NCBI GenBank assembly: GCA_965198865.1
Contig: CBDAQA010000025.1
Span: 124,001 to 188,000, forward strand
Length of the DNA stretch: 64,000 nt
Direction: 5' to 3'
Source: CBDAQA01 sp965198865
GTDB taxonomy: Bacteria > Planctomycetota > Phycisphaerae > Tepidisphaerales > Tepidisphaeraceae
Shown: in pieces, positions 1 to 8,696 of the stretch
How the letters are laid out: every line of letters starts with the position of its first letter
Position numbering within the stretch: the first letter of the stretch is position 1
Notes under the pieces: model-generated
The model's input: only the letters and a program-made list of their open reading frames with translations
Database searches by the model: none
What the model was told of the DNA's origin: nothing
Program-made: the position numbers and the translations under genes

Positions 1-1
1 C

Positions 2-103
2 ACCGTGGGCGGCGGGGTCGATGCCGGCCAGCGTGATGCGGCACCCATGTCGTCCAACACCAGCATCACGCCGACTCCCACGACCCGTCCCGCAATGCGG
101 TGA
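2..103 (+). CDS. Possible C-terminal end of a gene entering from the left edge
   Basis: One frame is open from the first bases to a TGA at 101-103 and encodes about 33 residues rich in Gly, Ala, Thr and Pro, ending '...TPTPTTRPAMR'. The composition resembles the Gly/Thr-rich tail of the lipoprotein that follows, so this may be the end of a secreted protein. No domain is visible and the start lies outside the window. It could equally be a chance open frame in GC-rich DNA. Confidence 0.3.
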   Translation, partial: TVGGGVDAGQRDAAPMSSNTSITPTPTTRPAMR

Positions 104-144
104 GATGGCTCGCGGTTTTAATTCACAGCCCCTTGGAGTAGCCC

Positions 145-486
145 GTGAAGTACCTGATCCAATCGTTCCTCTTGGCTGCCGGCTTGTCGGCGATCGGCGG
201 ATGTGACGCCGTCGACTATTACCCGGCTCATGAGACGCCGATGCGATCAGCCGACCTGCGCAAGGAGGGTGTCGGGACGTACGGCGGAAACAACAGCAAC
301 TACCCGGTCGGCACGCCGGGCACGGCCGGGACAGATGGTCCGACTTCGGGCACCGCACCGTCGTTCAACGCGAGCGGCCAAGGCACGTTCTCGAACACCG
401 GTTCCTACAGCGGCGCCAACGTCGGTGGCGCGAACACCCCACTGGACCGAACCACCACGGGCCCCGGCACCGCCGGCGGCCACTGA
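145..486 (+). CDS. Small Gly/Thr/Ser-rich lipoprotein
   Basis: A 113-residue protein starts at GTG 145, with a 'TTGGAG' ribosome-binding site 6-12 bases upstream. The N-terminus is a lipoprotein signal: a Lys near the start, a hydrophobic stretch and a lipobox-like 'SAIGGC' ending near residue 20. The rest is a low-complexity extended segment of Gly, Thr, Ser, Asn and Pro with no recognisable domain. It probably sits in the periplasm or on the outer membrane through a lipidated Cys. Function is unknown. It converges on the flavoprotein gene that ends 12 bases downstream. Confidence 0.6.
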   Translation: MKYLIQSFLLAAGLSAIGGCDAVDYYPAHETPMRSADLRKEGVGTYGGNNSNYPVGTPGTAGTDGPTSGTAPSFNASGQGTFSNTGSYSGANVGGANTPLDRTTTGPGTAGGH

Positions 487-497
487 CCGCCCCGGGG

Positions 498-1922
498 TCA
501 CCGCTCCCTCCGCATCTTGACGGCCACAATCTTCAGCGCCTCGGCCACGGCCGGGAAGACGTGGATGAGGTCAGCGAAGTCGTCTACGGCCGCGTTGAGC
601 CGCAGACCCATGGCCGCCTCGTGGATCACCTCGCCCACCTGGGGGCCGACCAACGACACGCCGAGCACCTGGCCGGTCACGCGGTCGGCGACCATCTTGC
701 ATAACCCCAGCGGTTGCCTCATCAGCCCGGCACGTGGGACCTCTTCCATCCGAAGCTGACCGGCCCAGACGTCGTGTCCTGCCGCCCGCGCCTCTGCTTC
801 GGTAATCCCGACGGTCGACACCTGCGGATCGACGAAGATCGTCCGCGGCACCACCCTGCCGTCAAATGGTTTCGCCGGCCCGAGGCCCAGCGCGTTGTGG
901 GCCGCCGCTTGGCCCTGCACGTTCGACACCGGCGTCGCCTGCGGGCCGCCGACCGCGTCCCCGGCGGCGTAGACGTGCGGCACCGTCGTCCGCATCTCTC
1001 CGTCCACGACGATCTCGCCGCGCTCGTTGAGGCGGACGCCGATCGCTTCCAACCCGATGTTGTCGCTGTTGGGTCGACGCCCGGCGGCCAGCACCAGCTT
1101 CGCCGCCCGCAGCGTCGTCGGCCGCCCGTCCACCATCACATCGGCCGCCACGCCCTCACCGTCGCGCCGAACCGACCGGACCTCGGCCTGGAAGGAAACG
1201 TTGACGCCGTCCTTGATGAGACACTGCCCGATGCACGTCCGCACGTCTGGCTCGTACCCGTCGTTCAGCAGTTGAGCGCCGCGGACCAGCAGGGTCACCC
1301 GGCTGCCGAAGCGGTGGAACATTTGGCCCAGCTCCAGCGCGATGTACCCACCGCCGACGATCAGCAGGGACGCTGGCAACGCCCGCAGTTCTCCCGCCTC
1401 GCCCGCCGCGAGCAGGTCGCTCGTCAGAAACGGCACGTCGTCGAGCCCATGGATCGGCGGCACGACGGGCCGGGATCCGGTGGCGATCAGCACGGCGTCG
1501 CCGACGACCGACGCAGCGCCATCGATGTCGATCGTGTGCGCATCGACCAAGCGGCCATGCCCGCGGAACAAGTGTACGGACGCCTGCTTCGGCTGGTCGT
1601 AATGTTCCCGGTGGTGGAGCACCTGCGCGTCCTTCTGGGCGACCAACGCAGGGAAGCCAACGGCCAGGTCTGCCCGCGTGGGAATGACGTCGAACCGCGG
1701 GAAGCGGGCATTCTGGTACGCCTCGGCTGCCTCGATGAACATCTTGCTGGGAACGCACCCGTGATTCGGGCAGGTGCCGCCGGCCGCCCGTTGCTCGACG
1801 ATCGCGACCGTCCGGCTAGCACGCGCCGCCACGGCCGCCGCCGAGTAGGCGGCGCTGCCGCCGCCGAGGATCACGAGGTCGAAGTGCTGGGACGGCGTGT
1901 TCATCGGGATCGGGATCGTCAT
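498..1922 (-). CDS. MerA/dihydrolipoamide-dehydrogenase-like FAD disulfide oxidoreductase
   Basis: A 474-residue class I pyridine-nucleotide-disulfide reductase. Visible motifs in order are the FAD-binding 'LGGGSAAYSAAAVAA' near residue 20, the redox-active pair 'GGTCPNHGCVPSK' (C-x4-C) near residue 50, the NAD(P)-binding 'IVGGGYIALELG', the second FAD motif 'VYAAGDAVGG', and a C-terminal interface 'HVFPAVAEALKIVA'. That last element resembles mercuric reductase more than the His-Pro of dihydrolipoamide dehydrogenase. The N-terminal HMA domain and C-terminal vicinal cysteines of true MerA are absent, so mercury reduction should not be assumed. It probably forms an operon with the MFS gene 42 bases upstream. 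Confidence 0.85.
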   Translation of the reverse strand: MTIPIPMNTPSQHFDLVILGGGSAAYSAAAVAARASRTVAIVEQRAAGGTCPNHGCVPSKMFIEAAEAYQNARFPRFDVIPTRADLAVGFPALVAQKDAQVLHHREHYDQPKQASVHLFRGHGRLVDAHTIDIDGAASVVGDAVLIATGSRPVVPPIHGLDDVPFLTSDLLAAGEAGELRALPASLLIVGGGYIALELGQMFHRFGSRVTLLVRGAQLLNDGYEPDVRTCIGQCLIKDGVNVSFQAEVRSVRRDGEGVAADVMVDGRPTTLRAAKLVLAAGRRPNSDNIGLEAIGVRLNERGEIVVDGEMRTTVPHVYAAGDAVGGPQATPVSNVQGQAAAHNALGLGPAKPFDGRVVPRTIFVDPQVSTVGITEAEARAAGHDVWAGQLRMEEVPRAGLMRQPLGLCKMVADRVTGQVLGVSLVGPQVGEVIHEAAMGLRLNAAVDDFADLIHVFPAVAEALKIVAVKMRRER

Positions 1923-1964
1923 CGTGCCGACCGAATCGTGTAGGGGTGGATGTGGTCCGCGACG

Positions 1965-3203
1965 TTACGGTTCGGCACGCCTCGGCCAAACGACCGCCGC
2001 GACGATCGCGGCGGCGAGGAACACCGCCAGGATCAGCGCGACCGTGGCCGGCCAGTGATCCCAGGTGGAATGGGCATTCGACCAGATGAACCGCCCGGGC
2101 ACGAACGACCCGGCCGCCCCTCCGAGGTAGTAGAACGTGGCGTACAGGCCCGACGCCGATCCCTTGGCCGGGCCGGCGAACAGGCCCATCTGGCTCGCCG
2201 TCGCGGCCTGGCCGACGAAGATGCCCGAGCAGCACATCGCCAGCCCGATGACGGCCACCGTGACCGACGGGACCAGCGCCAGCGTCAGGCCGCACATCGA
2301 CAGCGTGATCGCGGCGACCAGCGCGTACCGCTGCCCGGAACGGTCGATGAACCGGCCGCCGATCGGCGTCACCACCAGCCCGACCAGATACACCAGGAAC
2401 AGCAGGCCAATCTGGGTGGGGGTGAGGCTGTAGGGCGCGTCCGCCAAGTGATAGGCGATGTAGTTCAGCGTGGCAACCAGCGCGAACAGCAGCGATGCCC
2501 CGACGAAGAACGACGACAGCAGCCGGCCGTTCAGGAAGTGCCGGGCCATCGCCTCTATCGCGTCGCGCAACGGCGGCACCGCGGCGCGGCGGGCCGACGG
2601 CAGCAGGAACAGGATCAGCAGGCCGCCGGCCAAGTTGATCGAGCCGAGGACGACGAACACGCGCGGCCACCCCCAGTGCTCGCCGACGAACCCGGCCATG
2701 CTGCGGCCCGTGACCCCGCCCAGCACGTTTCCCGTGATGTAGGCCGACATCGCGGTCCCAACGTGGTGCGGCGGCCACTCGGCCGACACGTACGCCATCG
2801 TCACGGCGATGATGCCCGGCATCACCAGCCCTTGGGCGAATCGCCACAGGACCAGCCCGCGCAGCGTGTGTGCGGTGGCGGCGCCGAACAGGGGGACGGT
2901 CAGCAGCAGGATCGCCCCGACGATCACGTTCTTCCGGCCGGCGCGCTCGCTGAGCAGCCCGATCCACGGCGCGGTGATCGCGACGGCGGCCGTGACGGCC
3001 GTGATCGTCATGGCGGCCTTCGACTCGGTCGTGTGGTACGTGGCCCGCAGCAGCGGCAGCAGCGACTGCGTGGCGTAGACGCTGAGGAACACGCAGAACC
3101 CCGCCACGCACACGGCCAGCAGCCGCCGGTCGTACGGGTGGCCCGCGTCGACGGCGGTGTCGATCAGGTCGGGCGTCTCCACGGCGAGGGTGGCATCAAT
3201 CAC
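1965..3203 (-). CDS. MFS transporter (YnfM-like)
   Basis: A 412-residue major facilitator protein of the usual length, with about twelve hydrophobic segments in two halves separated by a basic loop near residue 205. The signature 'GLLSERAGRKNVIVGA' between segments 2 and 3 matches the MFS loop, and a related 'GGRFIDRSGQRYAL' lies in the second half. The overall pattern resembles YnfM-type drug or sugar efflux carriers. It starts with GTG at 3203 and lies directly upstream of the flavoprotein on the same strand. Substrate cannot be read from the sequence. Confidence 0.85.
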   Translation of the reverse strand: MIDATLAVETPDLIDTAVDAGHPYDRRLLAVCVAGFCVFLSVYATQSLLPLLRATYHTTESKAAMTITAVTAAVAITAPWIGLLSERAGRKNVIVGAILLLTVPLFGAATAHTLRGLVLWRFAQGLVMPGIIAVTMAYVSAEWPPHHVGTAMSAYITGNVLGGVTGRSMAGFVGEHWGWPRVFVVLGSINLAGGLLILFLLPSARRAAVPPLRDAIEAMARHFLNGRLLSSFFVGASLLFALVATLNYIAYHLADAPYSLTPTQIGLLFLVYLVGLVVTPIGGRFIDRSGQRYALVAAITLSMCGLTLALVPSVTVAVIGLAMCCSGIFVGQAATASQMGLFAGPAKGSASGLYATFYYLGGAAGSFVPGRFIWSNAHSTWDHWPATVALILAVFLAAAIVAAVVWPRRAEP

Positions 3204-3313
3204 GGGCCATCATTCGACGGGCGAACCGTCCGGTCCACCGGCGCGCGATTCTGGCGATATAGTCGTCGGCTACCCTCGCCGGAGTGGTAGCTATGAGACG
3301 CCGGGGAGCGAAC

Positions 3314-4197
3314 ATGTCGGGTAGAAACGCGTGCGTGCTGGCGGCCGTGATCCTGTCGTCGGCCACGGTGTGGGCCGCCGATCCAGTGACCGACGCCAAG
3401 GTGGCGATGGGCGAGAAGGATTTCCCCGGCGTCGTCGCAGCGCTCAAGCCCGTCCTCGCCAGCGGCGCGGCCGGCGACCGGGCGGCTGCGAAGGACCTGC
3501 TGGTCAAGGCGGCCACCGACGGGGCCGACGCCGCGCTCAAGGGCGGCAAGGACGAGGTGGCCGTCGGCGAGCTGGTCGGAGCGGCCGACCTGATCGAGCC
3601 CGACCCCCGCGCCCCCGGCCTAGAGGCACGGGCGAAGGAGGTGCTGCGGAACCTGTACGGGTCGGCCGCAAAGGCGAAAGCGTACGACCGGGCGCTGTGG
3701 GCGGTGACGACGGCGGCGGAGGACTTCCCGGCCGACCCGCCGCTGGCGCCTGAGGGGTCAATCGAGTCGCTCCGCGTCGGGGCGGCGGCGATCGCGATCC
3801 GGTCGGCCACCGCGCCACAGGCGTACGGGATCGTGGCCGGCCTCATCTCGGCGAAGATCCCCGCGTCGGCGATCGACCTGGGCAGGTCGACCAAGCCGCG
3901 GTGACGCGGCGTATGTCACATCGCTGCAGGACGTCGGCTGGTACGCCCAGGACGCCACGGTGGCGGGCGAGACGCTATCGGTCGGCCAGCTGCCGGCCGC
4001 GGGCACGCAGGCCGTGTCGGCAGCGCGATCGGCGGCCCTGGCGGCGCGGGCCGACGCCTGCTTGGCGTTCGGCAACCGCGCGATGGCCACGGCTGCCGTC
4101 GCCGACTTCGTTCTCGCCGCCGGTCCCGCCGACACAGCTATGGCGGGTCGGCTCAAAGGCGCGCTCGCCACGCTGGACGCCGCTCCACCCGATCCCG
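3314..4197 (+). pseudogene. Secreted helical-repeat protein, frameshifted and truncated
   Basis: From ATG 3314 (ribosome-binding 'GGGGAGCG' just upstream) the frame reads a signal peptide ending 'SSATVWA-ADP' and then an Ala/Lys/Asp-rich helical region resembling TPR-like repeats ('AKVAMGEKDFPGVVAALKPVL'-type units). The frame stops at 3903. The same style of protein continues in another frame from about 3900 ('DAAYVTSLQDVGWYAQDATVAGE', then Ala-rich helices to 'LDAAPPDPE') up to about 4197, where the sequence switches to the antisense of a Uma2 gene. I infer a frameshift near 3885-3903 and loss of the 3' end at a recombination junction. The first 196 codons could still be expressed. Confidence 0.55.
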
Positions 4198-4592
4198 AAC
4201 GCCATCTCTTGGTCGAGTTCGACGGAGCGATCGGCAACCTCGATGATCAGCACGGCCGCATTGGGATGTTGAAGTCTTGCATTCTGCTCAGTTGTGCAAA
4301 TGACAAACTCGGGCTGGGGCATCGACTCGTCCGGCAACTCGAACGGGCCTTGGCTGCGGATGACGTAGGCCGGGTCGAACGTGTAGACCAACCAGGGCGT
4401 CAGGCGGCTGATCCCGCGGATGTGCAGCGTGCCCATGGCCGGCATCTGGATCAGCTCCCCTCGGTAAAAGTAGACGTGCTGACCGCCAAGGACGGTCTCG
4501 GCCGCGGCGTTGTATTCCTGCTTCGTCCACCGCTTGGGTGTCCGGAGGGCGGGGGCCGTCGTACCGATTGGCGGTTCGGCGAGCAGCGTCAT
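4195..4592 (-). pseudogene. Uma2-family protein, 3'-truncated remnant
   Basis: From ATG 4592 the frame encodes a typical Uma2 (DUF820) N-terminal two-thirds: 'KRWTKQEYNAAAE', 'YFYRGELIQMPAMG', 'ESMPQPEFVI' and 'AAVLIIEVADRSVELDQE', the last carrying the PD-(D/E)XK-like E-V-D element. Uma2 proteins normally continue for about 60 more residues ('KARLYARAGIPEYWIVD'-like), but here the frame runs into the antisense of the neighbouring repeat-protein gene after about 133 residues. The gene is therefore probably dead. The junction near 4195 truncates both genes. Confidence 0.6.
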
Positions 4593-4623
4593 GACGACAT
4601 TGTAACCGCCGGGCCGGGAGATT

Positions 4624-5136
4624 TCAGCGGGCCGTTGGCGTCGCTGGGCTGGTGGCCGGTCCGCCACGGGCGAGGACGGCGGGCAGGTCGGCGGCGGGGA
4701 TCCAGTCAAGGTGCCCATCGCCGAACAGCAAGTAGGGCCCGCCGAGGCCACCAGAATCCGGTGGGCTATAGGCGACCACCGTCGTGGCATCAGCGGTTGA
4801 CGTAGTCATTCCTCGCCCAAGATAGGTGTAGCTCCGATGAGTTTCGTAGATGCGACCGAGGGGATCGGGCGGACAGACGGCGATGTCGGCGGCCAATCCC
4901 TCCGAACTTGCGAGGTCCGCCGATGACCTGGGATATAGGCCTTTGTGTTCGGTGCAGTAGAGGAGGATGCCGAGGCCAATCTGGTGAAGACGATCCATAA
5001 CGGGCGTGTGGCTTCGCATGTTGGCGTAGTGACCGCGAAGTTGGCGAAAGCCAACGTAACTTGACAGTGCAGCTATCGTCGCGACCACAGCGGCCGATAG
5101 CGGCGTCACGCGGATTGGTTTAACCACGATCGGCAT
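4624..5136 (-). CDS. Pseudopilin-like / DUF1559-like membrane-anchored protein
   Basis: A 170-residue protein with one N-terminal membrane segment ('LSAAVVATIAALSSYVGF'), then 'MDRLHQIGLGILLYCTEHKGLYP' and 'CPPDPLGRIY', ending in the 'YLLFGDGHLDWI' motif. The latter resembles the C-terminal H-x9-DG element of planctomycete type II secretion-like pseudopilins. The classic 'FTLVELLVVI' prepilin start is missing, so it is a divergent member or a membrane-anchored relative. It is a single gene between the Uma2 remnant and the M16 peptidase. Exact role is unknown. Confidence 0.6.
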   Translation of the reverse strand: MPIVVKPIRVTPLSAAVVATIAALSSYVGFRQLRGHYANMRSHTPVMDRLHQIGLGILLYCTEHKGLYPRSSADLASSEGLAADIAVCPPDPLGRIYETHRSYTYLGRGMTTSTADATTVVAYSPPDSGGLGGPYLLFGDGHLDWIPAADLPAVLARGGPATSPATPTAR

Positions 5137-5150
5137 GAAGACATTCTAAC

Positions 5151-5179
5151 CCGGACCGCGGATGACATCCGCGGCTTTA
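5151..5179. repeat. Short GC palindrome, repeat family F copy 1
   Basis: The stretch 'GGACCGCGGATGACATCCGCGGC' followed by TTTAT forms a near-perfect hairpin (CCGCGGATG/CATCCGCGG). The same element recurs at 29515-29542, and a relative occurs at 56663-56691, always between genes. It is not a canonical terminator because the T-run is short. Confidence 0.6.
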
Positions 5180-5244
5180 TGGCGGGGCCAGGGCGGGCTA
5201 CGATGAGCGAGATTCGTTTCGCACCCGCGCAGGAGACATCACGC

Positions 5245-6471
5245 ATGCCGCTCACGTTCAAGCATCACCAACTGGCCAACGGGCTGGACATCGTGGCCGA
5301 GGAGAACCCGGACAGCCACAGCTTTGCCGCGGGGATCTTCGTCAAGACCGGCTCGCGCGACGAGGAGACGGCCATCAACGGCGTCAGCCACTTCCTGGAG
5401 CACATGCTGTTCAAGGGGTCCAGCAAGTACGGCTGGGAGGACGTGAACCGCATCTTCGACGAGCTGGGCGCCCGGTACAACGCGTTCACGTCCCAGGAGA
5501 TGACGGCCTATTACGCGAACGTGATCCCCGAGTTCACCGAGCGCACCGTCGAACACCTGAGCCACCTGCTGCGGCCGGCCATCCGCGTGGAGGACTTCAC
5601 CACGGAGAAGAAGGTGATCCTGGAGGAGATCGCCATGTACCTCGACGACCCCGGCCACCGGCTGTACGAGCGGCTGATGGAGGCGCACTTCGCGAACCAC
5701 CCGCTCTCGCTCAGCGTGCTCGGGTCGGCCGAGTCGATCCAGCGGCTGGAGCGCGACCAGATGGCCGACTACTTCCGGCAGCGGTACGGGCCGGGGAACA
5801 TGGTGCTGTCGGTCACGGGGAAGATGGACTTCGACGAGGTGGTTCGCCTAGCCGAAAGGTACTGCGGCGACTGGGAGACCGTCGACGCGCCGCGCAAGCA
5901 GCCGGAGCCGCTCTACAAGGCCCAGCGAATCGACATGGCCGACGCGAAGCTGAACCGCCAGTACACGATGGGCATGACGCCCGGCCCCAGCGCCCAGGAC
6001 GAGCGGCGGTTCGCCGCCCGAGTGCTGAGCGACGTGATCGGCGACGCCGACGGCAGCCGGTTCTACTGGGCGCTGGTGGACAACGCGATCGCCGAGGACG
6101 CCGACTTCGGCTTCTACCCGCACGACGGCTGCGGCAGCTTCTACGTGTCGCTGACCACCGAGCCCGACCGGACCGAGAAGGCGATGGACATCGCCCTCAA
6201 AGAACTCGAGCGGGCCAAGACCGACATCATGTCCGATGAGGTGGACCGGGCGAAGAACAAGATCGCCACGAGCCTGGTGCTGAGCGGCGAGGTGCCGATC
6301 GGCCGGATGCGGTCGATCGGTAGCCAGTGGATCTACAACCGGCGGTACCGGTCGCTGGAGACGGACATGGCCACCCTGCAGGCCGTGACGGTCGACTCGC
6401 TGCGCGAGCTGATGACCGAGTTCCCGTTCGACCCGATGACGGTGGTCAGCCTGGGGCCTGGAAAGGCGTGA
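5245..6471 (+). CDS. M16-family zinc metallopeptidase (processing-peptidase-like)
   Basis: A 408-residue single-domain-pair peptidase related to the mitochondrial processing peptidase beta subunit and to bacterial PqqL/YmxG-type enzymes. The inverted zinc motif H-F-L-E-H is at residues 49-53 and the third ligand is the Glu in 'VILEEIAMYLDDP' near residue 128. The substrate-binding region 'RYNAFTSQEMTAYYANVI' follows the zinc motif as expected. I chose ATG 5245 because 'AGGAGA' lies 8 bases upstream; an in-frame ATG at 5203 would add 14 unconserved residues. There is no signal peptide, so it is probably cytoplasmic. Confidence 0.9.
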   Translation: MPLTFKHHQLANGLDIVAEENPDSHSFAAGIFVKTGSRDEETAINGVSHFLEHMLFKGSSKYGWEDVNRIFDELGARYNAFTSQEMTAYYANVIPEFTERTVEHLSHLLRPAIRVEDFTTEKKVILEEIAMYLDDPGHRLYERLMEAHFANHPLSLSVLGSAESIQRLERDQMADYFRQRYGPGNMVLSVTGKMDFDEVVRLAERYCGDWETVDAPRKQPEPLYKAQRIDMADAKLNRQYTMGMTPGPSAQDERRFAARVLSDVIGDADGSRFYWALVDNAIAEDADFGFYPHDGCGSFYVSLTTEPDRTEKAMDIALKELERAKTDIMSDEVDRAKNKIATSLVLSGEVPIGRMRSIGSQWIYNRRYRSLETDMATLQAVTVDSLRELMTEFPFDPMTVVSLGPGKA

Positions 6472-6487
6472 GGCGAGGAGGCTTGCG

Positions 6488-7228
6488 ATGTCGGTGATCT
6501 CGGCCCCCACGATTCCACGGCTGATCAAGGCGGGCCCGCCCGCCCTTCCACCGTTGGAGGCGGGTGATCGCCTGGATCAGAAGACGTTCCACGCCCGGTA
6601 CGAGGCGATGCCGCCGGGGTTCAGGGCCGAACTGATCGGAGGAGTTGTTCACGTGCCGTCGCCCGTTCGCCTACAACACGGCCGTCCGTTTTGGAACGCC
6701 GCAAAGTGGCTGGGCACATACGAGGATGCGACGCCAGGGCTCGAAGGGCTTTCCGACGTGACCACGATCCTCGGAGACGACAGCGAACCGCAGCCCGATG
6801 CCCTACTGCGGATCATCGGCGGTCAGACGCGCGAGGTGGACGGGTACCTGACGGGTGCTCCCGAGCTCGTGGTTGAGGTTGCCTCTGCGACGGAGTCCTA
6901 CGACCTGCACGCCAAGCTCCACGACTACGAGCGGCACGGCGTGCTCGAGTACCTGGCGTTCATCGTTCGGGGCGAGGACGCGGCATGGTTCGACCGCGTG
7001 GGCCGGCGCTTGGTGCGCCGGGAGCCTGACGCGGACGGCATTCTGCGGTCGCGGGTCTTTCCCGGGCTGTGGCTCGATCCGGCCGCCTTTTTCCGGGGCG
7101 ACATGCGCCGGGTGCGTGCGCTCGTCAAGCGAGGACTGGCAACGCCCGAGCACAGGGCGTTCGCTGCATCGATCAACCCCAAGGCGTCTGCCGTCGCGCG
7201 TCGGCCGGCCGGCAAGCGGAAGCCCTGA
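6488..7228 (+). CDS. Uma2-family protein (putative PD-(D/E)XK endonuclease fold)
   Basis: A 246-residue protein starting 16 bases after the peptidase. It carries the family's ordered elements: 'RYEAMPPGFRAELIGG', 'EPQPDALLRI', 'GAPELVVEVASATESYDL' and 'KLHDYERHGVLEYL'. The D...E-V-A-S pattern is the degenerate PD-(D/E)XK core. The C-terminal 35 residues are basic and rich in Ala, Lys and Arg. Uma2 proteins are abundant in planctomycetes and cyanobacteria, but their role is unproven. This copy looks intact, in contrast with the remnant at 4195-4592. Confidence 0.75.
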   Translation: MSVISAPTIPRLIKAGPPALPPLEAGDRLDQKTFHARYEAMPPGFRAELIGGVVHVPSPVRLQHGRPFWNAAKWLGTYEDATPGLEGLSDVTTILGDDSEPQPDALLRIIGGQTREVDGYLTGAPELVVEVASATESYDLHAKLHDYERHGVLEYLAFIVRGEDAAWFDRVGRRLVRREPDADGILRSRVFPGLWLDPAAFFRGDMRRVRALVKRGLATPEHRAFAASINPKASAVARRPAGKRKP

Positions 7229-7249
7229 TGCGACCAGCGATCATCTGAC

Positions 7250-7712
7250 GCGATCACGCCGGGCACAGCACGACCTTGATGTACCCATCCGTCCACCGCC
7301 TCCGGGAAGACGCCGATGATGCCGCCGGGGTTCACCAGCTTGGCCAGGTCGGCGATCACCTGCCGGGGGTTCCCCTTCGCCCGGTCCTGATGGTCGCGGG
7401 CCTGGAAGCCGATCGCGTCGATGCCGCAGGTGACGCCGCCCATCACCTCCTCGCCACGGTGGGCAGTGCCGGCCCGTCGCTCCGCTCGTCGGCTTTCTGG
7501 AGCCGCTCGGGCACGAGGTCGATCGCGTAGGCCACGCCGGCCCCGCGGACGAACGCCGACATGACGGCCGACAGCCCGACCGCCCCAGCCCCATAGATGA
7601 CGAGACGGTCGCCGAGCGCCGCGCGGGCCAGCTCCGTCGCGTGGTAGCCGGTGGGGAACGCGTCGGCCAGCATGGACGAAGTCGTTCTCGAAGTCGGAGG
7701 TGATCAGCCGCG
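7250..7712 (-). pseudogene. Zinc-type alcohol/formaldehyde dehydrogenase remnant
   Basis: Fragments in different minus-strand frames reassemble the middle of a glutathione-independent formaldehyde dehydrogenase-like protein: 'LITSDFENDFVH', then 'MLADAFPTGYHATELA' with 'VIYGAGAVGLSAVMSA' (Rossmann motif) up to about 7443, then 'GVTCGIDAIGFQARDH' and 'NPGGIIGVFPEAV' in another frame. At least two frameshifts (near 7672 and 7450-7480) and missing N- and C-terminal parts show that it is dead. It lies between the Uma2 gene and the amidohydrolase. Confidence 0.7.
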
Positions 7713-8645
7713 TGGGCCGCCACCGGACCGCAGTACGGCCGCGGCCCGGTCGAAGTAGGCGGAGTCGAAGCCGAGCCGCCGCTTCACCAGTGCGTCCCGT
7801 CGCAGCCAGTTGCGCTCGCCCAGCAGACCCCAGCCCGTGGGCGGTGGGATCGGCGGGATCGGCCAGTCGCTGCCGTGGACGACGCGGCCCAGCAGGAACG
7901 GGTCGTCCAGCAACCGCCGCAGCGCGTGCCACCGGGCCGGCAGGCACAGGGCGGCCGTGTCGCCGTACAGGTTCTCGTGCCGACGAGCCATCTCGGCCCA
8001 AGCGTCAAAATAGTCGGGCTCGGTGAAGGTGGACCGCGTGCCGCAGTGTGCGGCGATGACGGTGACGCCGCGCTGGAGGGCCGGCTCCAGCAGCCGCGGG
8101 TCGGCCCAGGCGTCGTTCACGCGGATTAGCGAGCGCTCGCCGCCGGTGTGGCTCAGCAGCGGCAGCTTGTGGTGGGCCAGCGCCTCGTAGAGCGGGATGC
8201 ACCGCGGGTCGGCCGGGCTGAACCCCTGCACAATCGGCAGCCACTTCAGCAGCACCGCGCCGGCCGCCACGCACCGTTCGACCTCGGCCACCGCGTCCGT
8301 TCGGAACGGGTGGACCGACGCGCCGAACCGCATCTTCGGATGCCGGCGGCACAGGTCGATCACGTAATCGTTGGTGACGTAGAAGTGTGTCCGCTCGGCA
8401 TCAAGGGAGCCATCGTCGTGCCGCACGCCATCGAACGCCAGCACGACGGCGGCGTCCAGTTCGGGCGTGGCGTCCAGTGCGCCGACCAACCGCTGTTCCA
8501 ACTGTCGCTCGGCCGACGCGTCGTGCCCGGCGATCCCCAGCCGCCAGCGCATGAACCGGAACGGCAACGTGTTCAGCAGGCGATCGGACGTGAGACCGTG
8601 CTCAGGGGTGAACGCGCAGACGTGGACGTGGGCGTCGATCCGCAT
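7704..8645 (-). CDS. Amidohydrolase-2 family metal-dependent hydrolase
   Basis: A 313-residue TIM-barrel hydrolase. The H-x-H metal motif is at the N-terminus ('MRIDAHVHV'), followed by 'GASVHPFRTDA', 'LLKWLPIVQGFSP' (possible ligand Lys), 'LPLLSHTGGE', 'VIAAHCGTRS' and 'VVHGSDWP' with the final Asp. This is the amidohydro_2 pattern shared by decarboxylases and lactonases such as ACMSD. Substrate cannot be assigned. The C-terminus overlaps the dehydrogenase remnant by a few bases, so the old gene may have been lost by deletion up to this point. Confidence 0.8.
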   Translation of the reverse strand: MRIDAHVHVCAFTPEHGLTSDRLLNTLPFRFMRWRLGIAGHDASAERQLEQRLVGALDATPELDAAVVLAFDGVRHDDGSLDAERTHFYVTNDYVIDLCRRHPKMRFGASVHPFRTDAVAEVERCVAAGAVLLKWLPIVQGFSPADPRCIPLYEALAHHKLPLLSHTGGERSLIRVNDAWADPRLLEPALQRGVTVIAAHCGTRSTFTEPDYFDAWAEMARRHENLYGDTAALCLPARWHALRRLLDDPFLLGRVVHGSDWPIPPIPPPTGWGLLGERNWLRRDALVKRRLGFDSAYFDRAAAVLRSGGGPRG

Positions 8646-8696
8646 GGCCGGCGATCCTACCCGTGCGGTCCCCGGTGCGGGGACGGGCGAACGCCG

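Noticed and set aside
498..1922. Mercuric reductase
   Set aside because: The C-x4-C flavoprotein core is present, but the HMA domain, the C-terminal vicinal Cys pair and any mer neighbours are missing.
714..3290. Long plus-strand frames opposite the flavoprotein and MFS genes
   Set aside because: Arg/Gly/His-rich shadow frames antisense to two genes with clear families.
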